From Pedobacter sp. Leaf41 (lineage in GTDB: Bacteria; Bacteroidota; Bacteroidia; Sphingobacteriales; Sphingobacteriaceae), in assembly GCF_001422545.1 (NCBI RefSeq), contig NZ_LMLE01000001.1:373373-437372 (forward strand): a DNA stretch of 64,000 nucleotides, given 5' to 3'. The notes under the pieces are model-generated. The model was not told where the DNA came from, did not search any database, and was given only the letters and a program-made list of their open reading frames with translations. Of the stretch, positions 15,974 to 26,154 are shown one piece after another (positions within the stretch are counted from its first letter, which is position 1; every line of letters starts with the position of its first letter). The position numbers were made by a program, and so were the translations under genes.

Positions 15974-18900
15974 ATGGAAAGCAACAAAAAATACTGGAAA
16001 GGCTTAGAGGAGTATAATAATACACCCGATTTTGTTAAGAATAGCAAAAACGAATTCGCCGAGCCACTTCCAATAGAAGATGTTTTAAATGAAGCAGGGT
16101 TAAGCACCGTTACCCCACGCCGCGACTTTTTAAAGGCGTTAGGTTTTGGTTTAGGTGCAGTTACTTTGGCAGCATGTCAAACAGCCCCGGTTCATAAATC
16201 TATTCCTTACCTGGTAAAACCTGAAGAGGTTACGCCTGGTATTCCTAACTATTATACTTCGAGCTTTAACGGCCAAAGTATTTTAGTTAAAACAAGAGAG
16301 GGTCGTCCGATTAAAATTGAACCAAACCCTAATGCAGGTGAATTTTATCGCGGTACTGATGCAAGAGCGCAAGCTTCTGTGTTAGATCTTTATGATGTAT
16401 CGAAATTAAAAGCGCCAGTTCTTAAAAACGAAGAAACTACCTGGGCTAAGTTAGATAGCTTTGTAAAAAGCGAATTGGCAAAAGCACAGGCAGGCGGTAA
16501 AAAAATCCGCGTAGTGGCTTCTACAGTTAACAGTCCATCAACAAATGCTGTTTTAGTACAGTTTATTGCAAAATATCCAGCGGCTAAATTGGTACAATAT
16601 GATGCGGTTTCTTATACCGGAATTATTCAGGCTAACCAAAACAGCTTTGGTAAAGCGGTATTGCCAAAATATAACTTCGATAAAGCTGACTTAATTGTAA
16701 GTTTCGCTGCCGATTTCTTAGGAACCTGGATTAGCGGAGAAGAGTTTACAGCTCAATATACTTCTAACCGTAACTACAAATCGTTAGAAAACAAAAAAAT
16801 GAGCCGCCACATTCAATTTGAAAGTGGAATGAGCTTAACGGGTACAAATGCTGATACGCGTGTTCCGATTAAATTATCAGAAGAAGGACCTGCTTTAATC
16901 GCTTTATATAATGCAATTACTGGTCAGTCTTTAGCGGGTGGTACACTTGGAAACAACACCACTGCTGATAAAGTAATTAAATTAGTAGCAAAAGAATTAG
17001 TGCAAAACAAAGGTAAAGGCCTTGTAGTGTGTGGTTCTAACGATGTTTCTACTCAAATTTTAGTAAATGCGATTAACTCCGCTATCGGAAGTTATGGTAC
17101 CACAATCGATTTAGATAATCCTTGCTATTTATATGCAGGTAACGATGCTGAATTTAACGGTTTAGTTGCCGAAATGAGTCGCGGTGAAGTTGGTGCTATT
17201 TTATTTTTAAACAGTAACCCTGCTTACGATTTCATGAATATTGATGCATTTACTAAGGCTTTAGCTAAAGTTCCTGCAAAAATCTCTTTCTCAGATAGAG
17301 CTGATGAAACAGCTTCACTTTGTGATGCCATTGCAATTAACCATAACTATTTAGAGTCGTGGGGTGATGCAAATGCTTACGAAGGATATTATTCAATTGT
17401 TCAACCTACCATCAACCCAGTTTTCAACAGCCGTCAGGCAGAAGAGAGTTTATTGGTTTGGGCTGATGCTCCGGTTAAAAATTACTATCAATTTGTTCGC
17501 AACAACTGGGAAACCAAAATGTTGCCAGCAATTGGTTTAAAGTGGAATGATGTTTTAGAGAAGGGTGTAGTTACAGTAGCTCCAAAAGCAGCCGGTAGTT
17601 ATTCTTTCACTCAGTCATTGGCGCAAGTTGCTACTTCAATTGTAGGCAGCAGCAAAGCTTTGGCAAAAGGCGGCGACCAGGTAGAATTGCAAGTTTACGA
17701 AAGTGTTCCGATGCGTGATGGTAAAAACGCCAACAATGCATTCTTGCAAGAATTGCCAGATCCGGTTTCAAAAGTAACCTGGGATAACTATGTTGCTCTT
17801 GCACCAAAATTTGCAGAAAAATTAAAGGTTAAAGAATTTGATGTAGTTACTGTAAAAGGTAGCAATGGACATTCTGTAGATCTTCCGGTATTGATCCAGC
17901 CAGGACAAGCACAAGGAACAGCATCTATCGCATTAGGTTATGGCCGTACTAAAGTTGGTAAAGCTGGTAACGAGGTAGGTAAAAATGCGTTCCCTTTTAT
18001 CTCTTTCCTAAACGGAACAATGCAATATGCCAGCAATGTAACCATTACCCCAACAGGTGGTTACTATGAATTGGCTCAAACACAAACTCACCACTCGTTC
18101 GAAGGTCGTGCGGTAATTAAAGAAGCTACATTCAAAGAATATTTGAAAGATGCTTCTGCTGGTAACCATAAAGGCGAACACAAAGATTACGATCTTTGGG
18201 ATGCCTATGAGAAACCAGGTAACAACTGGGTAATGGCAATCGATTTGAATGCTTGTACTGGTTGTGGTTCTTGTATTGTTGCTTGTAATGTAGAAAATAA
18301 CATTCCTGTAGTAGGTCGTGATGAGGTTCGCCGTCGTCGTGAAATGCACTGGATTCGTATTGATCGTTACTATAGCTACGAAACCAAAGATGGTGATGTA
18401 ACCAAAGAAAAAGAGATTGCTAAATTGGAAGATTTAGATCACGTTTCTGTGGTTCACCAACCAATGTTGTGCCAACACTGTGATCACGCACCTTGCGAAA
18501 CGGTTTGTCCGGTATTGGCAACTGTACACTCAAGTGATGGTTTAAACCACATGGCTTATAACCGTTGCGTAGGTACACGTTACTGTGCGAATAACTGTCC
18601 GTATAAAGTTCGTCGTTTCAACTGGTTTAACTACTGGAATGATTCACGTTTCGATAACTACTTAAATAATGAGTTTACTCAATTAGTATTGAATCCTGAT
18701 GTTACTACCCGTTCTCGTGGTGTAATGGAGAAATGCTCAATGTGTATCCAACGTATTCAAGGTGGAAAATTACAAGCTAAATTAGAGAAACGTCCATTGA
18801 AAGATGGCGATATCAAAATGGCTTGTCAGGAAGCTTGTTCAGCAAATGCAATCATATTTGGTGATTCAAACGATCCAAATTCAGAGGTTTCAAAAGCATT

Positions 18901-19003
18901 ACGTTCTGAGCGTATCTACTACGTATTAGAAGAAATCAACGTGAAACCAGGTATCGGATACATGACAAAAATTAGAAATACAGATACAACAGTACAAGCG
19001 TAA
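15974..19003 (+). CDS. actB: ACIII subunit ActB: iron-sulfur/molybdopterin-oxidoreductase-like
   Basis: A 1009-residue protein. Near residue 48 is a twin-arginine-like motif (PRRDFLKALGFG) followed by a hydrophobic stretch ending AAC, so it is probably exported by Tat and may be lipidated. The large N-terminal part resembles a molybdopterin oxidoreductase without an obvious cofactor role; the C-terminal part carries ferredoxin-type cysteine clusters beginning at C761 (CTGCGSCIVAC), then CQHCDHAPCETVCP, CVGTRYCANNCP and CSMC with CQEAC. In ACIII these clusters take electrons from the quinol site in ActC and hand them to ActA. It follows actA by 48 bases. Confidence 0.95.
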   Translation: MESNKKYWKGLEEYNNTPDFVKNSKNEFAEPLPIEDVLNEAGLSTVTPRRDFLKALGFGLGAVTLAACQTAPVHKSIPYLVKPEEVTPGIPNYYTSSFNGQSILVKTREGRPIKIEPNPNAGEFYRGTDARAQASVLDLYDVSKLKAPVLKNEETTWAKLDSFVKSELAKAQAGGKKIRVVASTVNSPSTNAVLVQFIAKYPAAKLVQYDAVSYTGIIQANQNSFGKAVLPKYNFDKADLIVSFAADFLGTWISGEEFTAQYTSNRNYKSLENKKMSRHIQFESGMSLTGTNADTRVPIKLSEEGPALIALYNAITGQSLAGGTLGNNTTADKVIKLVAKELVQNKGKGLVVCGSNDVSTQILVNAINSAIGSYGTTIDLDNPCYLYAGNDAEFNGLVAEMSRGEVGAILFLNSNPAYDFMNIDAFTKALAKVPAKISFSDRADETASLCDAIAINHNYLESWGDANAYEGYYSIVQPTINPVFNSRQAEESLLVWADAPVKNYYQFVRNNWETKMLPAIGLKWNDVLEKGVVTVAPKAAGSYSFTQSLAQVATSIVGSSKALAKGGDQVELQVYESVPMRDGKNANNAFLQELPDPVSKVTWDNYVALAPKFAEKLKVKEFDVVTVKGSNGHSVDLPVLIQPGQAQGTASIALGYGRTKVGKAGNEVGKNAFPFISFLNGTMQYASNVTITPTGGYYELAQTQTHHSFEGRAVIKEATFKEYLKDASAGNHKGEHKDYDLWDAYEKPGNNWVMAIDLNACTGCGSCIVACNVENNIPVVGRDEVRRRREMHWIRIDRYYSYETKDGDVTKEKEIAKLEDLDHVSVVHQPMLCQHCDHAPCETVCPVLATVHSSDGLNHMAYNRCVGTRYCANNCPYKVRRFNWFNYWNDSRFDNYLNNEFTQLVLNPDVTTRSRGVMEKCSMCIQRIQGGKLQAKLEKRPLKDGDIKMACQEACSANAIIFGDSNDPNSEVSKALRSERIYYVLEEINVKPGIGYMTKIRNTDTTVQA

Positions 19004-19029
19004 GCTTTAGTATAAAGAAAATACAAATT

Positions 19030-20502
19030 ATGTCAGGACATAACGAATCAATACTTAGAGAACCATTAATTACCGGCGATAATATCACGTATGCAAAAAT
19101 TACGGATGATATTTTAGGGCCGGTAGAAAACAAGCCGAACAAGGCTTGGTGGATTGGTTTCATCGTTTCAGCATTAGGTGCTTTACTTTGGGTTGTAGCT
19201 GTGAGTTACACTTTTTGGAATGGTATCGGTGCATGGGGCTTAAATAAAACAGTTGGATGGGCATGGGATATCACCGGTTTCGTATGGTGGGTAGGTATCG
19301 GTCACGCCGGAACGTTAATTTCAGCGGTACTATTGCTTTTCCGTCAAAACTGGCGTAACTCCATTAACCGTTCTGCAGAGGCGATGACAATCTTCGCCGT
19401 TATCTGTGCAGCAACGTACGTAGTATCTCACATGGGTCGTCCGTGGTTGGCTTATTGGGTTTTGCCATTGCCAAATCAATTCGGTTCACTTTGGGTAAAC
19501 TTTAACTCACCATTGGTTTGGGATATGTTTGCCATCTCTACTTACTTCTCGGTATCATTATTATTCTGGTACACAGGTTTATTGCCAGATATCGCAACTA
19601 TTCGTGATCGTGCAGTAGGAACACGCAGAAAAATCTATTCTATCTTTTCATTCGGATGGAGTGGAAGTGTTAAAACCTGGCAACGTTTCGAGGCGGTATC
19701 ATTAATTTTGGCTGGTATTTCAACGCCATTAGTACTTTCGGTACACACTATTGTATCAATGGACTTTGCAACATCAGTAATTCCAGGATGGCACACCACA
19801 ATCTTTCCTCCATATTTCGTAGCGGGGGCGATTTTCTCAGGCTTTGCGATGGTGTTAACCTTATTATTAGTAGCACGTAAAGTATTGGGTCTTGAAAACT
19901 ACATCACCATGTTCCACATTGAGTCGATGAATAAAATCATCATCTTAACTGGATCAATTGTAGGTGTGGCTTACTTAACTGAGTTCTTCATTGCATGGTA
20001 TTCAGGTTCTGAGTACGAGCAATACGCCTTCATCAACCGTTCTACTGGTCCTTATTGGTGGTCGTACTGGATGATGATGACCTGTAACGTGATCTCTCCG
20101 CAATTGTTATGGTTCAAAAAGATCCGTTTAAGCATCAAAGCTACTTGGATTTTATCAATCGTAGTAAACGTGGGTATGTGGTTCGAACGTTTCGTAATTA
20201 TCGTTACTTCATTACACCGTGATTATATCCCTTCAAGTTGGGCAATGTTTTATCCAACCTGGGTTGATGTGAGTGTATTCGTGGGTTCAATCGGTTTGTT
20301 CTTTACTTTATTCTTATTATTCTTAAGAGTATTGCCTTCAATCGCTATCGCAGAGGTTAAATTATTATTAAAATCTGCAAGTGAGCAAGCGAAAATGAAA
20401 CAGATTAAAGACGGACATGAGAACAAAGAATACGTAACAGAATACGTAGAGTCGTTACAGAAATTTGATAGTGTTAAACAAGAAGATTACGCAAAAATAT
20501 AA
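19030..20502 (+). CDS. actC: ACIII subunit ActC: NrfD/PsrC-like quinol-oxidising membrane subunit
   Basis: A 490-residue polytopic protein with about ten transmembrane helices, of the NrfD/PsrC family. Recognisable segments include [32 protein letters not shown] and [14 protein letters not shown]. In ACIII it forms the quinol-binding membrane subunit facing ActB. It begins 26 bases after actB and ends two bases before actD, so the genes are clearly one operon. Confidence 0.95.
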   Translation: MSGHNESILREPLITGDNITYAKITDDILGPVENKPNKAWWIGFIVSALGALLWVVAVSYTFWNGIGAWGLNKTVGWAWDITGFVWWVGIGHAGTLISAVLLLFRQNWRNSINRSAEAMTIFAVICAATYVVSHMGRPWLAYWVLPLPNQFGSLWVNFNSPLVWDMFAISTYFSVSLLFWYTGLLPDIATIRDRAVGTRRKIYSIFSFGWSGSVKTWQRFEAVSLILAGISTPLVLSVHTIVSMDFATSVIPGWHTTIFPPYFVAGAIFSGFAMVLTLLLVARKVLGLENYITMFHIESMNKIIILTGSIVGVAYLTEFFIAWYSGSEYEQYAFINRSTGPYWWSYWMMMTCNVISPQLLWFKKIRLSIKATWILSIVVNVGMWFERFVIIVTSLHRDYIPSSWAMFYPTWVDVSVFVGSIGLFFTLFLLFLRVLPSIAIAEVKLLLKSASEQAKMKQIKDGHENKEYVTEYVESLQKFDSVKQEDYAKI

Positions 20503-20504
20503 CA

Positions 20505-21041
20505 ATGAGTGATATCAAATATATTTTAGGCAGCTTTGGTGATCCTGATGAAATGATGCATGGCATCGAAAAACTTCAGGAAAATGGTGTAAGCATTTAC
20601 GATGTTTATACGCCAATGCCTATACACGGAATAGAAGCCAAATTAGGGATTAAAAGATCGAGAATCGATATTGCAGCATTTTGCTTTGGTATCAGTGGAA
20701 CTTGCGCAGCTTTTGCATTAATTTATTTTTGCGCAGTAATCGATTGGAAAGTAAACATTGGTGGTAAGCCATCATTCGCATTGCCGGATTTTATTCCGAT
20801 AATGTTCGAGCTTACTGTATTGTTTTGTGCTTTCGGTATGGTGTTAACTTATTATGCTTCTACGCATTTGTTTCCAGGAAGATCGCCAAGGGTAATGGAT
20901 CTTCGTGCAACTGACGATCGTTTTGTTATCGCTATTGATGCAAAGGATAATGCAGCACACACTGTAATTGATGGATTATTAAAAGATGCAGGTGCTTTAG
21001 AAGTAAAGTATAATGAAAGGAAGTACATTAGCTATGAATAA
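20505..21041 (+). CDS. actD: ACIII subunit ActD (DUF3341)
   Basis: A 178-residue protein with the DUF3341 pattern: an N-terminal segment LGSFGDPDEMMHGIEKLQENG and YDVYTPMPIHGIE, two transmembrane helices (about 58-80 and 98-122), and a short soluble tail. ActD is the small two-helix membrane subunit of alternative complex III. It starts two bases after actC and overlaps the likely actE start by eight bases. Confidence 0.93.
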   Translation: MSDIKYILGSFGDPDEMMHGIEKLQENGVSIYDVYTPMPIHGIEAKLGIKRSRIDIAAFCFGISGTCAAFALIYFCAVIDWKVNIGGKPSFALPDFIPIMFELTVLFCAFGMVLTYYASTHLFPGRSPRVMDLRATDDRFVIAIDAKDNAAHTVIDGLLKDAGALEVKYNERKYISYE

Positions 21042-21630
21042 GAATAAATTTGTTTATACCGCGTTTTTAGCTATCGCTTTTGCAGCTACTTTCACAGCTT
21101 GTAAAGATAAACGCAGTACTGGTTTAGAGTATGCCAGAAATATGTATGATCCGATTGCTTTAAATCCGGATCAGCCAGTAGATACCGCACATGTGCCAAG
21201 CTTTGGCGGACATGCTGCTCAATTACCACCAGCAAACACAAAACCCGTTGGGTTTACAGAGTACGATGAATTTCCTAATACCAAGGAAGGTTACGAAGCG
21301 GCGGGTGTAAGTATGGTAAATCCATTGCCTGTTGATACCATTAACTTGGCACAAGGAAAGCACTTATTCAATGTTTTCTGTAGCCCTTGTCACGGTGAAA
21401 AAGGTGATGGTCAAGGGCATTTGGTAAAAATTGAGAAATTTAGCGGTGTACCGGCATACCAAACAGGAGCATCATCTCGTGGTGGTAATATGGTAGATCT
21501 TACTGCAGGTAAAATTTATCACACCATTACTTACGGTGTAAATAACATGGGCTCGCATGCTTCACAAATTACGCCAACAGATCGTTGGAAAGTAGTGATG
21601 TATGTTCAACAATTACAAAAAGGACAATAG
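21034..21630 (+). CDS. actE: ACIII subunit ActE: monoheme cytochrome c lipoprotein
   Basis: A 198-residue cytochrome with one heme site, CSPCHGEKGDGQGH, and a methionine-containing tail typical of class I cytochrome c. I prefer ATG 21034 over ATG 21013: it gives a compact lipoprotein signal ending FTAC (Cys23), overlaps the actD stop by eight bases (coupling), and has the GGAAG at 21019-21023 as a plausible ribosome site. ActE is anchored by its lipid and docks on the ACIII periplasmic face next to ActA. Confidence 0.92.
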   Translation: MNKNKFVYTAFLAIAFAATFTACKDKRSTGLEYARNMYDPIALNPDQPVDTAHVPSFGGHAAQLPPANTKPVGFTEYDEFPNTKEGYEAAGVSMVNPLPVDTINLAQGKHLFNVFCSPCHGEKGDGQGHLVKIEKFSGVPAYQTGASSRGGNMVDLTAGKIYHTITYGVNNMGSHASQITPTDRWKVVMYVQQLQKGQ

Positions 21631-21645
21631 TAAAGCAGAATATAA

Positions 21646-22866
21646 ATGGGAACTCACAATATTAATTTTAGTGAACAGTTTGAGTTTACAGGTAAAGTAA
21701 AAACCTTGAGCATTGTTGGTATCATATTAGGTGCTATTGCTATTGGTTACGGTTTTACTGGTGATAAAGTAATGCATGAGCGTACTTTTGCTAACCTGTT
21801 GCTTATGGGATATTACTTTGCATGCGTTTGTATGTCAGGTATGTTTTTCCTAGCCGTTCAATTTGTCGCGCAAGCAGGATGGTCTGCTTCAATTTTACGT
21901 GTACCACAGGCATTGGCCAAAACATTGCCTATTGCTTCTATAATCCTAATTGTGATTATTTCTGCTGGTTTATATACACATAATTTATACCACCACTGGC
22001 ATGCTGATGGATTAACTGATCCAAATAGTCCTAATTACGATTCATTGATCGCAGGTAAGGCGGTATTCTTAAATGTGCCTTTCTTCTTAGGTCGTATGGT
22101 AGTATTTTTGGGTGTTTACAGTGCATTTGCAATAAGCTTTACTAAACTTTCATATAATGAAGATTTAGCCGGTGGATTAGCTTCATACAGAAAAAGCTTT
22201 AAAAATGCTTGTATCTTCCTGGTGATCTACGGTTTTACTACACCAATCTTTGCTTTTGATACAATCATGTCGTTAGAAGCGCACTGGTTCTCAACCATGT
22301 TTGGTTGGTACAACTTTGCCGCAATGTGGGTGAGTAGTTTAGCTACCATCGCAATCATCATCATCTTATTAAGAAGAGCTGGTTACATGCAATGGGTTAA
22401 CAATAGCCACTTACACAACTTAGGGCAATTTATCTTTGGTTTCTCTATCTTCTGGACTTATGTATGGTTCGCACAGTTTTTACTAATCTATTATGCAAAC
22501 ATGCCAGAGGAAACTGTTTATTTCTACAAACGCTTTGAATATTACAAGTTTTGGTTTTTCTTAAACCTGGCGATGAACTTCTTAGCTCCGGTTTTATTGT
22601 TAATGGACAGAGACAACAAGAGAACAGATGCGAAGTTGTTATTTGTTTCTATCGTAGTATTGTTGGGTCACTGGGTAGATTACTACCAAATGATTATGCC
22701 AGGTGCTGTAGAAGATGGACACAATGGTTTCGGTATTGTTGAAATCGGTACTGCCTTAGGTTTTGTAGGATTGTTTACCTTTACCGTTCTAAGCAACTTA
22801 AGCAAGAAACCTTTAATTGCAAAGAATCATCCGTTATTACAAGAAAGTTTGCATCACCAGCTTTAA
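21646..22866 (+). CDS. actF: ACIII subunit ActF: second NrfD-like membrane subunit
   Basis: A 406-residue protein with about ten transmembrane helices, shorter than and distantly related to ActC. Segments such as LYHHWHADG, FLGRMVVFLG, SLEAHWFSTMFGWYNFAAMW and GHWVDYYQMIMPG are typical of the ActF family. It packs against ActC in the complex and may take part in quinol binding or proton movement. It lies 15 bases after actE and 66 bases before the oxidase subunit II gene. Confidence 0.93.
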   Translation: MGTHNINFSEQFEFTGKVKTLSIVGIILGAIAIGYGFTGDKVMHERTFANLLLMGYYFACVCMSGMFFLAVQFVAQAGWSASILRVPQALAKTLPIASIILIVIISAGLYTHNLYHHWHADGLTDPNSPNYDSLIAGKAVFLNVPFFLGRMVVFLGVYSAFAISFTKLSYNEDLAGGLASYRKSFKNACIFLVIYGFTTPIFAFDTIMSLEAHWFSTMFGWYNFAAMWVSSLATIAIIIILLRRAGYMQWVNNSHLHNLGQFIFGFSIFWTYVWFAQFLLIYYANMPEETVYFYKRFEYYKFWFFLNLAMNFLAPVLLLMDRDNKRTDAKLLFVSIVVLLGHWVDYYQMIMPGAVEDGHNGFGIVEIGTALGFVGLFTFTVLSNLSKKPLIAKNHPLLQESLHHQL

Positions 22867-22932
22867 TAGGTGATAGTATAGAGCAAATATTTAATTATTA
22901 TTATAGAAGTACAGCGTACTACTTTTAAGGAA

Positions 22933-24171
22933 ATGAGTTTAAGAAAGTTTATCACGAGTAAAACGACCGCGGCTTTGGCAGTATTACTTACTGTTTTTGC
23001 AAACACCAGCGCTTTTGCGCAAGAGGCAGCAGCAAGTGCTGCAGCGGCACCGAAAGTTGATATGGGAGAGGTTTACAAATCAGTAATTTTTTATACGCTG
23101 ATATTCCTAGCCGTATGTGTATTCATCGCTATTATTGGTAAAGCAATAAAAGTATATGAACTAAGCCGCGAAGCGCAGGGTAAGCCAATTGGTATTAACT
23201 GGAACGGGGTACATGCAAGCTTATTTGCATTGTTCTTGGTTTTAGGTTTGTATGGTGTGTATTGGGAATATACCGTTCATGGTTCTATGTTATTGCCTGA
23301 CGCTGCATCAGAACATGGAAAGAAGATTGATGAAATGTTTAACTTAACATTAATCATCACCACCATTGTATTCATTGCTACGCACATTTTATTATTTGGT
23401 TTCGCTTACATCTACAAGTATTCGGCAAAAAGAAAAGCTTACTACTATCCACACAATAATACGATTGAGAAAATCTGGACAATTGTTCCAGCCTTAGTAT
23501 TAACAGTTTTAGTGTTGATGGGTTTCTTAACGTGGAGATCTATTTTCTTCAAAGTTGAAGATCCTAACAACAAACCACTTCAAATCGAAGTAACATCTGA
23601 GCAGTTTAAGTGGTCTATCCGTTACCCAGGTGCTGATGGTATTGTAGGAAAGAAAAACTACAAATTAACAACTGCATCAAATACTTTAGGTATAGATTTT
23701 AAAGATTTGAATTCTCGCGATGACGAAATGGCTGACGAAATGGTTATCCCGGTTGGTAAGCCTGTTAAGTTGATCTTAAACAGTAAAGATGTAATCCATA
23801 GTTTTTACATGCCTCACTTCAGAGTTCAGTTGAACACTGTACCAGGTATGCAAACTATTTTTGAATTTACTCCAACAAAGACTACCCGTCAAATGCAGGA
23901 GGAAACCAATGATCCTAATTTTAAGTTCCTTTTCTACTGTGCTAAGATTTGTGGATCTGGTCACTATAACATGCAAAAAGATGTACGTGTAGTATCAGAA
24001 GCTGAATACAAAACATGGATTGCAGAACAAAAAACATACTTAAACGACGATTTAAGAAAACAATTTAATTTGCCTGTGGCACCTGCACCTGCTAAACCAG
24101 CAGCAGAAGGAGATTCATCAGCAACCGATTCGGCAGCTGTGAAAGGAAACCAAATGGCTTTAAATAAATAA
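22933..24171 (+). CDS. ctaC: Cytochrome c oxidase subunit II (CuA)
   Basis: A 412-residue subunit II with a signal peptide (cleavage near FAQE), two further hydrophobic helices plus a third near 185-205, and a C-terminal cupredoxin domain. The CuA ligands are H289 (VIHSF), C336, C340, H344 and M347 in CAKICGSGHYNM. Where many oxidases have glutamate in the CxExC loop this one has lysine; the glutamate binds copper only through its backbone carbonyl, so function need not be lost. There is no fused cytochrome c domain, in keeping with electron delivery from ACIII. A Pro/Ala-rich tail follows. Confidence 0.95.
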   Translation: MSLRKFITSKTTAALAVLLTVFANTSAFAQEAAASAAAAPKVDMGEVYKSVIFYTLIFLAVCVFIAIIGKAIKVYELSREAQGKPIGINWNGVHASLFALFLVLGLYGVYWEYTVHGSMLLPDAASEHGKKIDEMFNLTLIITTIVFIATHILLFGFAYIYKYSAKRKAYYYPHNNTIEKIWTIVPALVLTVLVLMGFLTWRSIFFKVEDPNNKPLQIEVTSEQFKWSIRYPGADGIVGKKNYKLTTASNTLGIDFKDLNSRDDEMADEMVIPVGKPVKLILNSKDVIHSFYMPHFRVQLNTVPGMQTIFEFTPTKTTRQMQEETNDPNFKFLFYCAKICGSGHYNMQKDVRVVSEAEYKTWIAEQKTYLNDDLRKQFNLPVAPAPAKPAAEGDSSATDSAAVKGNQMALNK

Positions 24172-24194
24172 TATTAAGCAGGAGCGAAAAGAAT

Positions 24195-26072
24195 ATGTCA
24201 ACAATAGCATTACACGACGAACACAATCACGACCACGCTGATCACGGACACCACAAGGAGACGTTGATTTCGAAGTATATCTTCAGCATGGATCACAAAA
24301 TGATTGCTAAGCAATTCCTAATTACGGGTATCATTATGGCCGTAATTGCAATGGGCTTATCAATTTTATTCCGTATTCAATTGGCTTGGCCAGATCAAAA
24401 CTTTCCATTCTTAGAAACTTTTTTAGGAAAATGGGCTGAAGGCGGTCGTATCAAACCTGACTTTTATTTAGCACTGGTTACCATTCACGGTACCATCATG
24501 GTATTCTTCGTGTTAACTGCAGGGCTTAGTGGTACTTTTAGTAACTTACTTATTCCATTGCAAATTGGTGCAAGAGATATGGCTTCGCCATTCTTGAACA
24601 TGCTTTCATATTGGTTCTTCTTTATGGCTTGTGTGATCATGATGTCTTCGTTCTTCATCCAAACAGGACCTGCTTCTGGTGGTTGGACAGTTTATCCTCC
24701 TTTATCTGTAGTTGCGAAGGCAATGCCAGGTTCTGGTATGGGGATGACATTATGGTTAATTAGTATGGTACTTTTCGTGGCATCATCATTAATGGGTGGT
24801 ATCAACTATGTGAGTACAATCTTAAACATGCGTACTAAAGGTATGGACCTTTGGAAAATGCCATTAACCATTTGGGCTTTCTTTTTAACGGCTATCTTAG
24901 GTATCTTATCTTTTCCTGTTCTTGTAGCTGGGGTGGTATTAATGGTATTCGATCGCAGTTTTGGAACAAGTTTCTATTTATCTGATATTGTTTTAGGTAC
25001 AGATATTTTACCAAATGAAGGTGGTTCTCCAATTTTATGGCAACACTTATTCTGGTTCTTGGGTCACCCTGAGGTTTACATCGTTATCATGCCAGCTTTG
25101 GGTATCTCATCTGAAGTAATCTCGGTAAACTCACGTAAACCAATTTTTGGTTACCATGCGATGGTTTATTCATTAATTGGTATTACCGTACTTTCATTCA
25201 TCGTTTGGGGTCACCACATGTTTGTTACCGGTATGAACCCGCTATTGGGTGGTGTATTTATGATTACCACATTGATTATTGCGGTACCTTCAGCAGTAAA
25301 AACATTTAACTATTTAGCTACGCTATGGAGAGGTAACATCCGTTTCACTCCAGCCATGTTGTTCGCTATTGGTTTAGTTTCATTCTTTATCTCTGGTGGT
25401 TTAACCGGTATCTTCTTAGGTAACGCTTCTTTGGATATTAATCTACACGATACTTATTTTGTAGTTGCCCACTTCCACTTGGTAATGGGTTCTGCGGCAA
25501 TTTTTGGTATGCTTGCTGGTGTTTATCACTGGTTCCCAAGAATGTTTGGTAGAATGATGAATGCTAAATTAGGTTATTTACACTTCTGGTTAACTTTCAT
25601 CGCGGCTTACCTGGTATTCTTCCCACTTCACTTCTTAGGTTTAGATGGTGTACCTCGTCGTTACTATGCTTTTACTGAATTCGAATTCATGAAAAAATGG
25701 TTAACGGTGAACGTTTTTGTAACCTGGGCGGCTATTATGGCAGCATTGGCTCAAGTAGCATTCTTGTTCAATTTCTTCTATTCAATATTCAAAGGTAAAA
25801 AGGCACCGCAAAATCCTTGGGAATCAAACACTTTAGAGTGGACTGCACCAGTTGAACACATCCACGGTAACTGGCCAGGAGAAATTCCAACAGTTTACAG
25901 ATGGCCTTATGACTATAGCAAACCAGGACATGATGTAGATTTTATTCCACAAACAGTTCCTTTCTCTCAAACCATGAGTTCAAACTTGCCTCATGATTTT
26001 GAAGGAAATGCTGAGGCCGAGAAAATTCAACAAGATTGGGAATTAGCTAATCCTGTAAAAGAGAATAACTAG
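24195..26072 (+). CDS. ctaD: Cytochrome c oxidase subunit I (aa3-type, family A)
   Basis: A 625-residue heme-copper oxidase catalytic subunit with 12 or more helices. The CuB and heme ligands are present: H291 in GHPEVY (with E293 and Y295 placing it in the A1 group), H340-H341 in WGHHMF, H418 for high-spin heme and H426/H428 in HDTYFVVAHFH. The histidine-rich N-terminus (HDEHNHDHADHGHHK) is unusual and might bind metal. It reduces oxygen to water and pumps protons. It starts 23 bases after subunit II and is followed by a terminator. Confidence 0.97.
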   Translation: MSTIALHDEHNHDHADHGHHKETLISKYIFSMDHKMIAKQFLITGIIMAVIAMGLSILFRIQLAWPDQNFPFLETFLGKWAEGGRIKPDFYLALVTIHGTIMVFFVLTAGLSGTFSNLLIPLQIGARDMASPFLNMLSYWFFFMACVIMMSSFFIQTGPASGGWTVYPPLSVVAKAMPGSGMGMTLWLISMVLFVASSLMGGINYVSTILNMRTKGMDLWKMPLTIWAFFLTAILGILSFPVLVAGVVLMVFDRSFGTSFYLSDIVLGTDILPNEGGSPILWQHLFWFLGHPEVYIVIMPALGISSEVISVNSRKPIFGYHAMVYSLIGITVLSFIVWGHHMFVTGMNPLLGGVFMITTLIIAVPSAVKTFNYLATLWRGNIRFTPAMLFAIGLVSFFISGGLTGIFLGNASLDINLHDTYFVVAHFHLVMGSAAIFGMLAGVYHWFPRMFGRMMNAKLGYLHFWLTFIAAYLVFFPLHFLGLDGVPRRYYAFTEFEFMKKWLTVNVFVTWAAIMAALAQVAFLFNFFYSIFKGKKAPQNPWESNTLEWTAPVEHIHGNWPGEIPTVYRWPYDYSKPGHDVDFIPQTVPFSQTMSSNLPHDFEGNAEAEKIQQDWELANPVKENN

Positions 26073-26094
26073 CTTTTAGCTTTAATACAATTTT

Positions 26095-26140
26095 AAAAGG
26101 GGTATCTGATTAAGTTTCTGCTTATCCGGATACCCTTTTC
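26095..26140 (+). terminator. Terminator-like hairpin after cytochrome oxidase subunit I
   Basis: A long imperfect hairpin, AAAAGGGGTATC...TAAG (26095-26114) with CTTATCCGGATACCCTTTT (26121-26139), sits 22 bases after the subunit I stop. A-rich and T-rich flanks make it symmetrical. It separates the act-cox operon from the heme synthesis genes, although some read-through into ctaA is possible. Confidence 0.75.
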
Positions 26141-26154
26141 ATCTTAAAAGATAT

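Noticed and set aside
22915..22930. TACTTTTA before cytochrome oxidase subunit II as a separate promoter
   Set aside because: It misses the final G of the -7 consensus and has no clear -33 partner, so an internal promoter cannot be supported.
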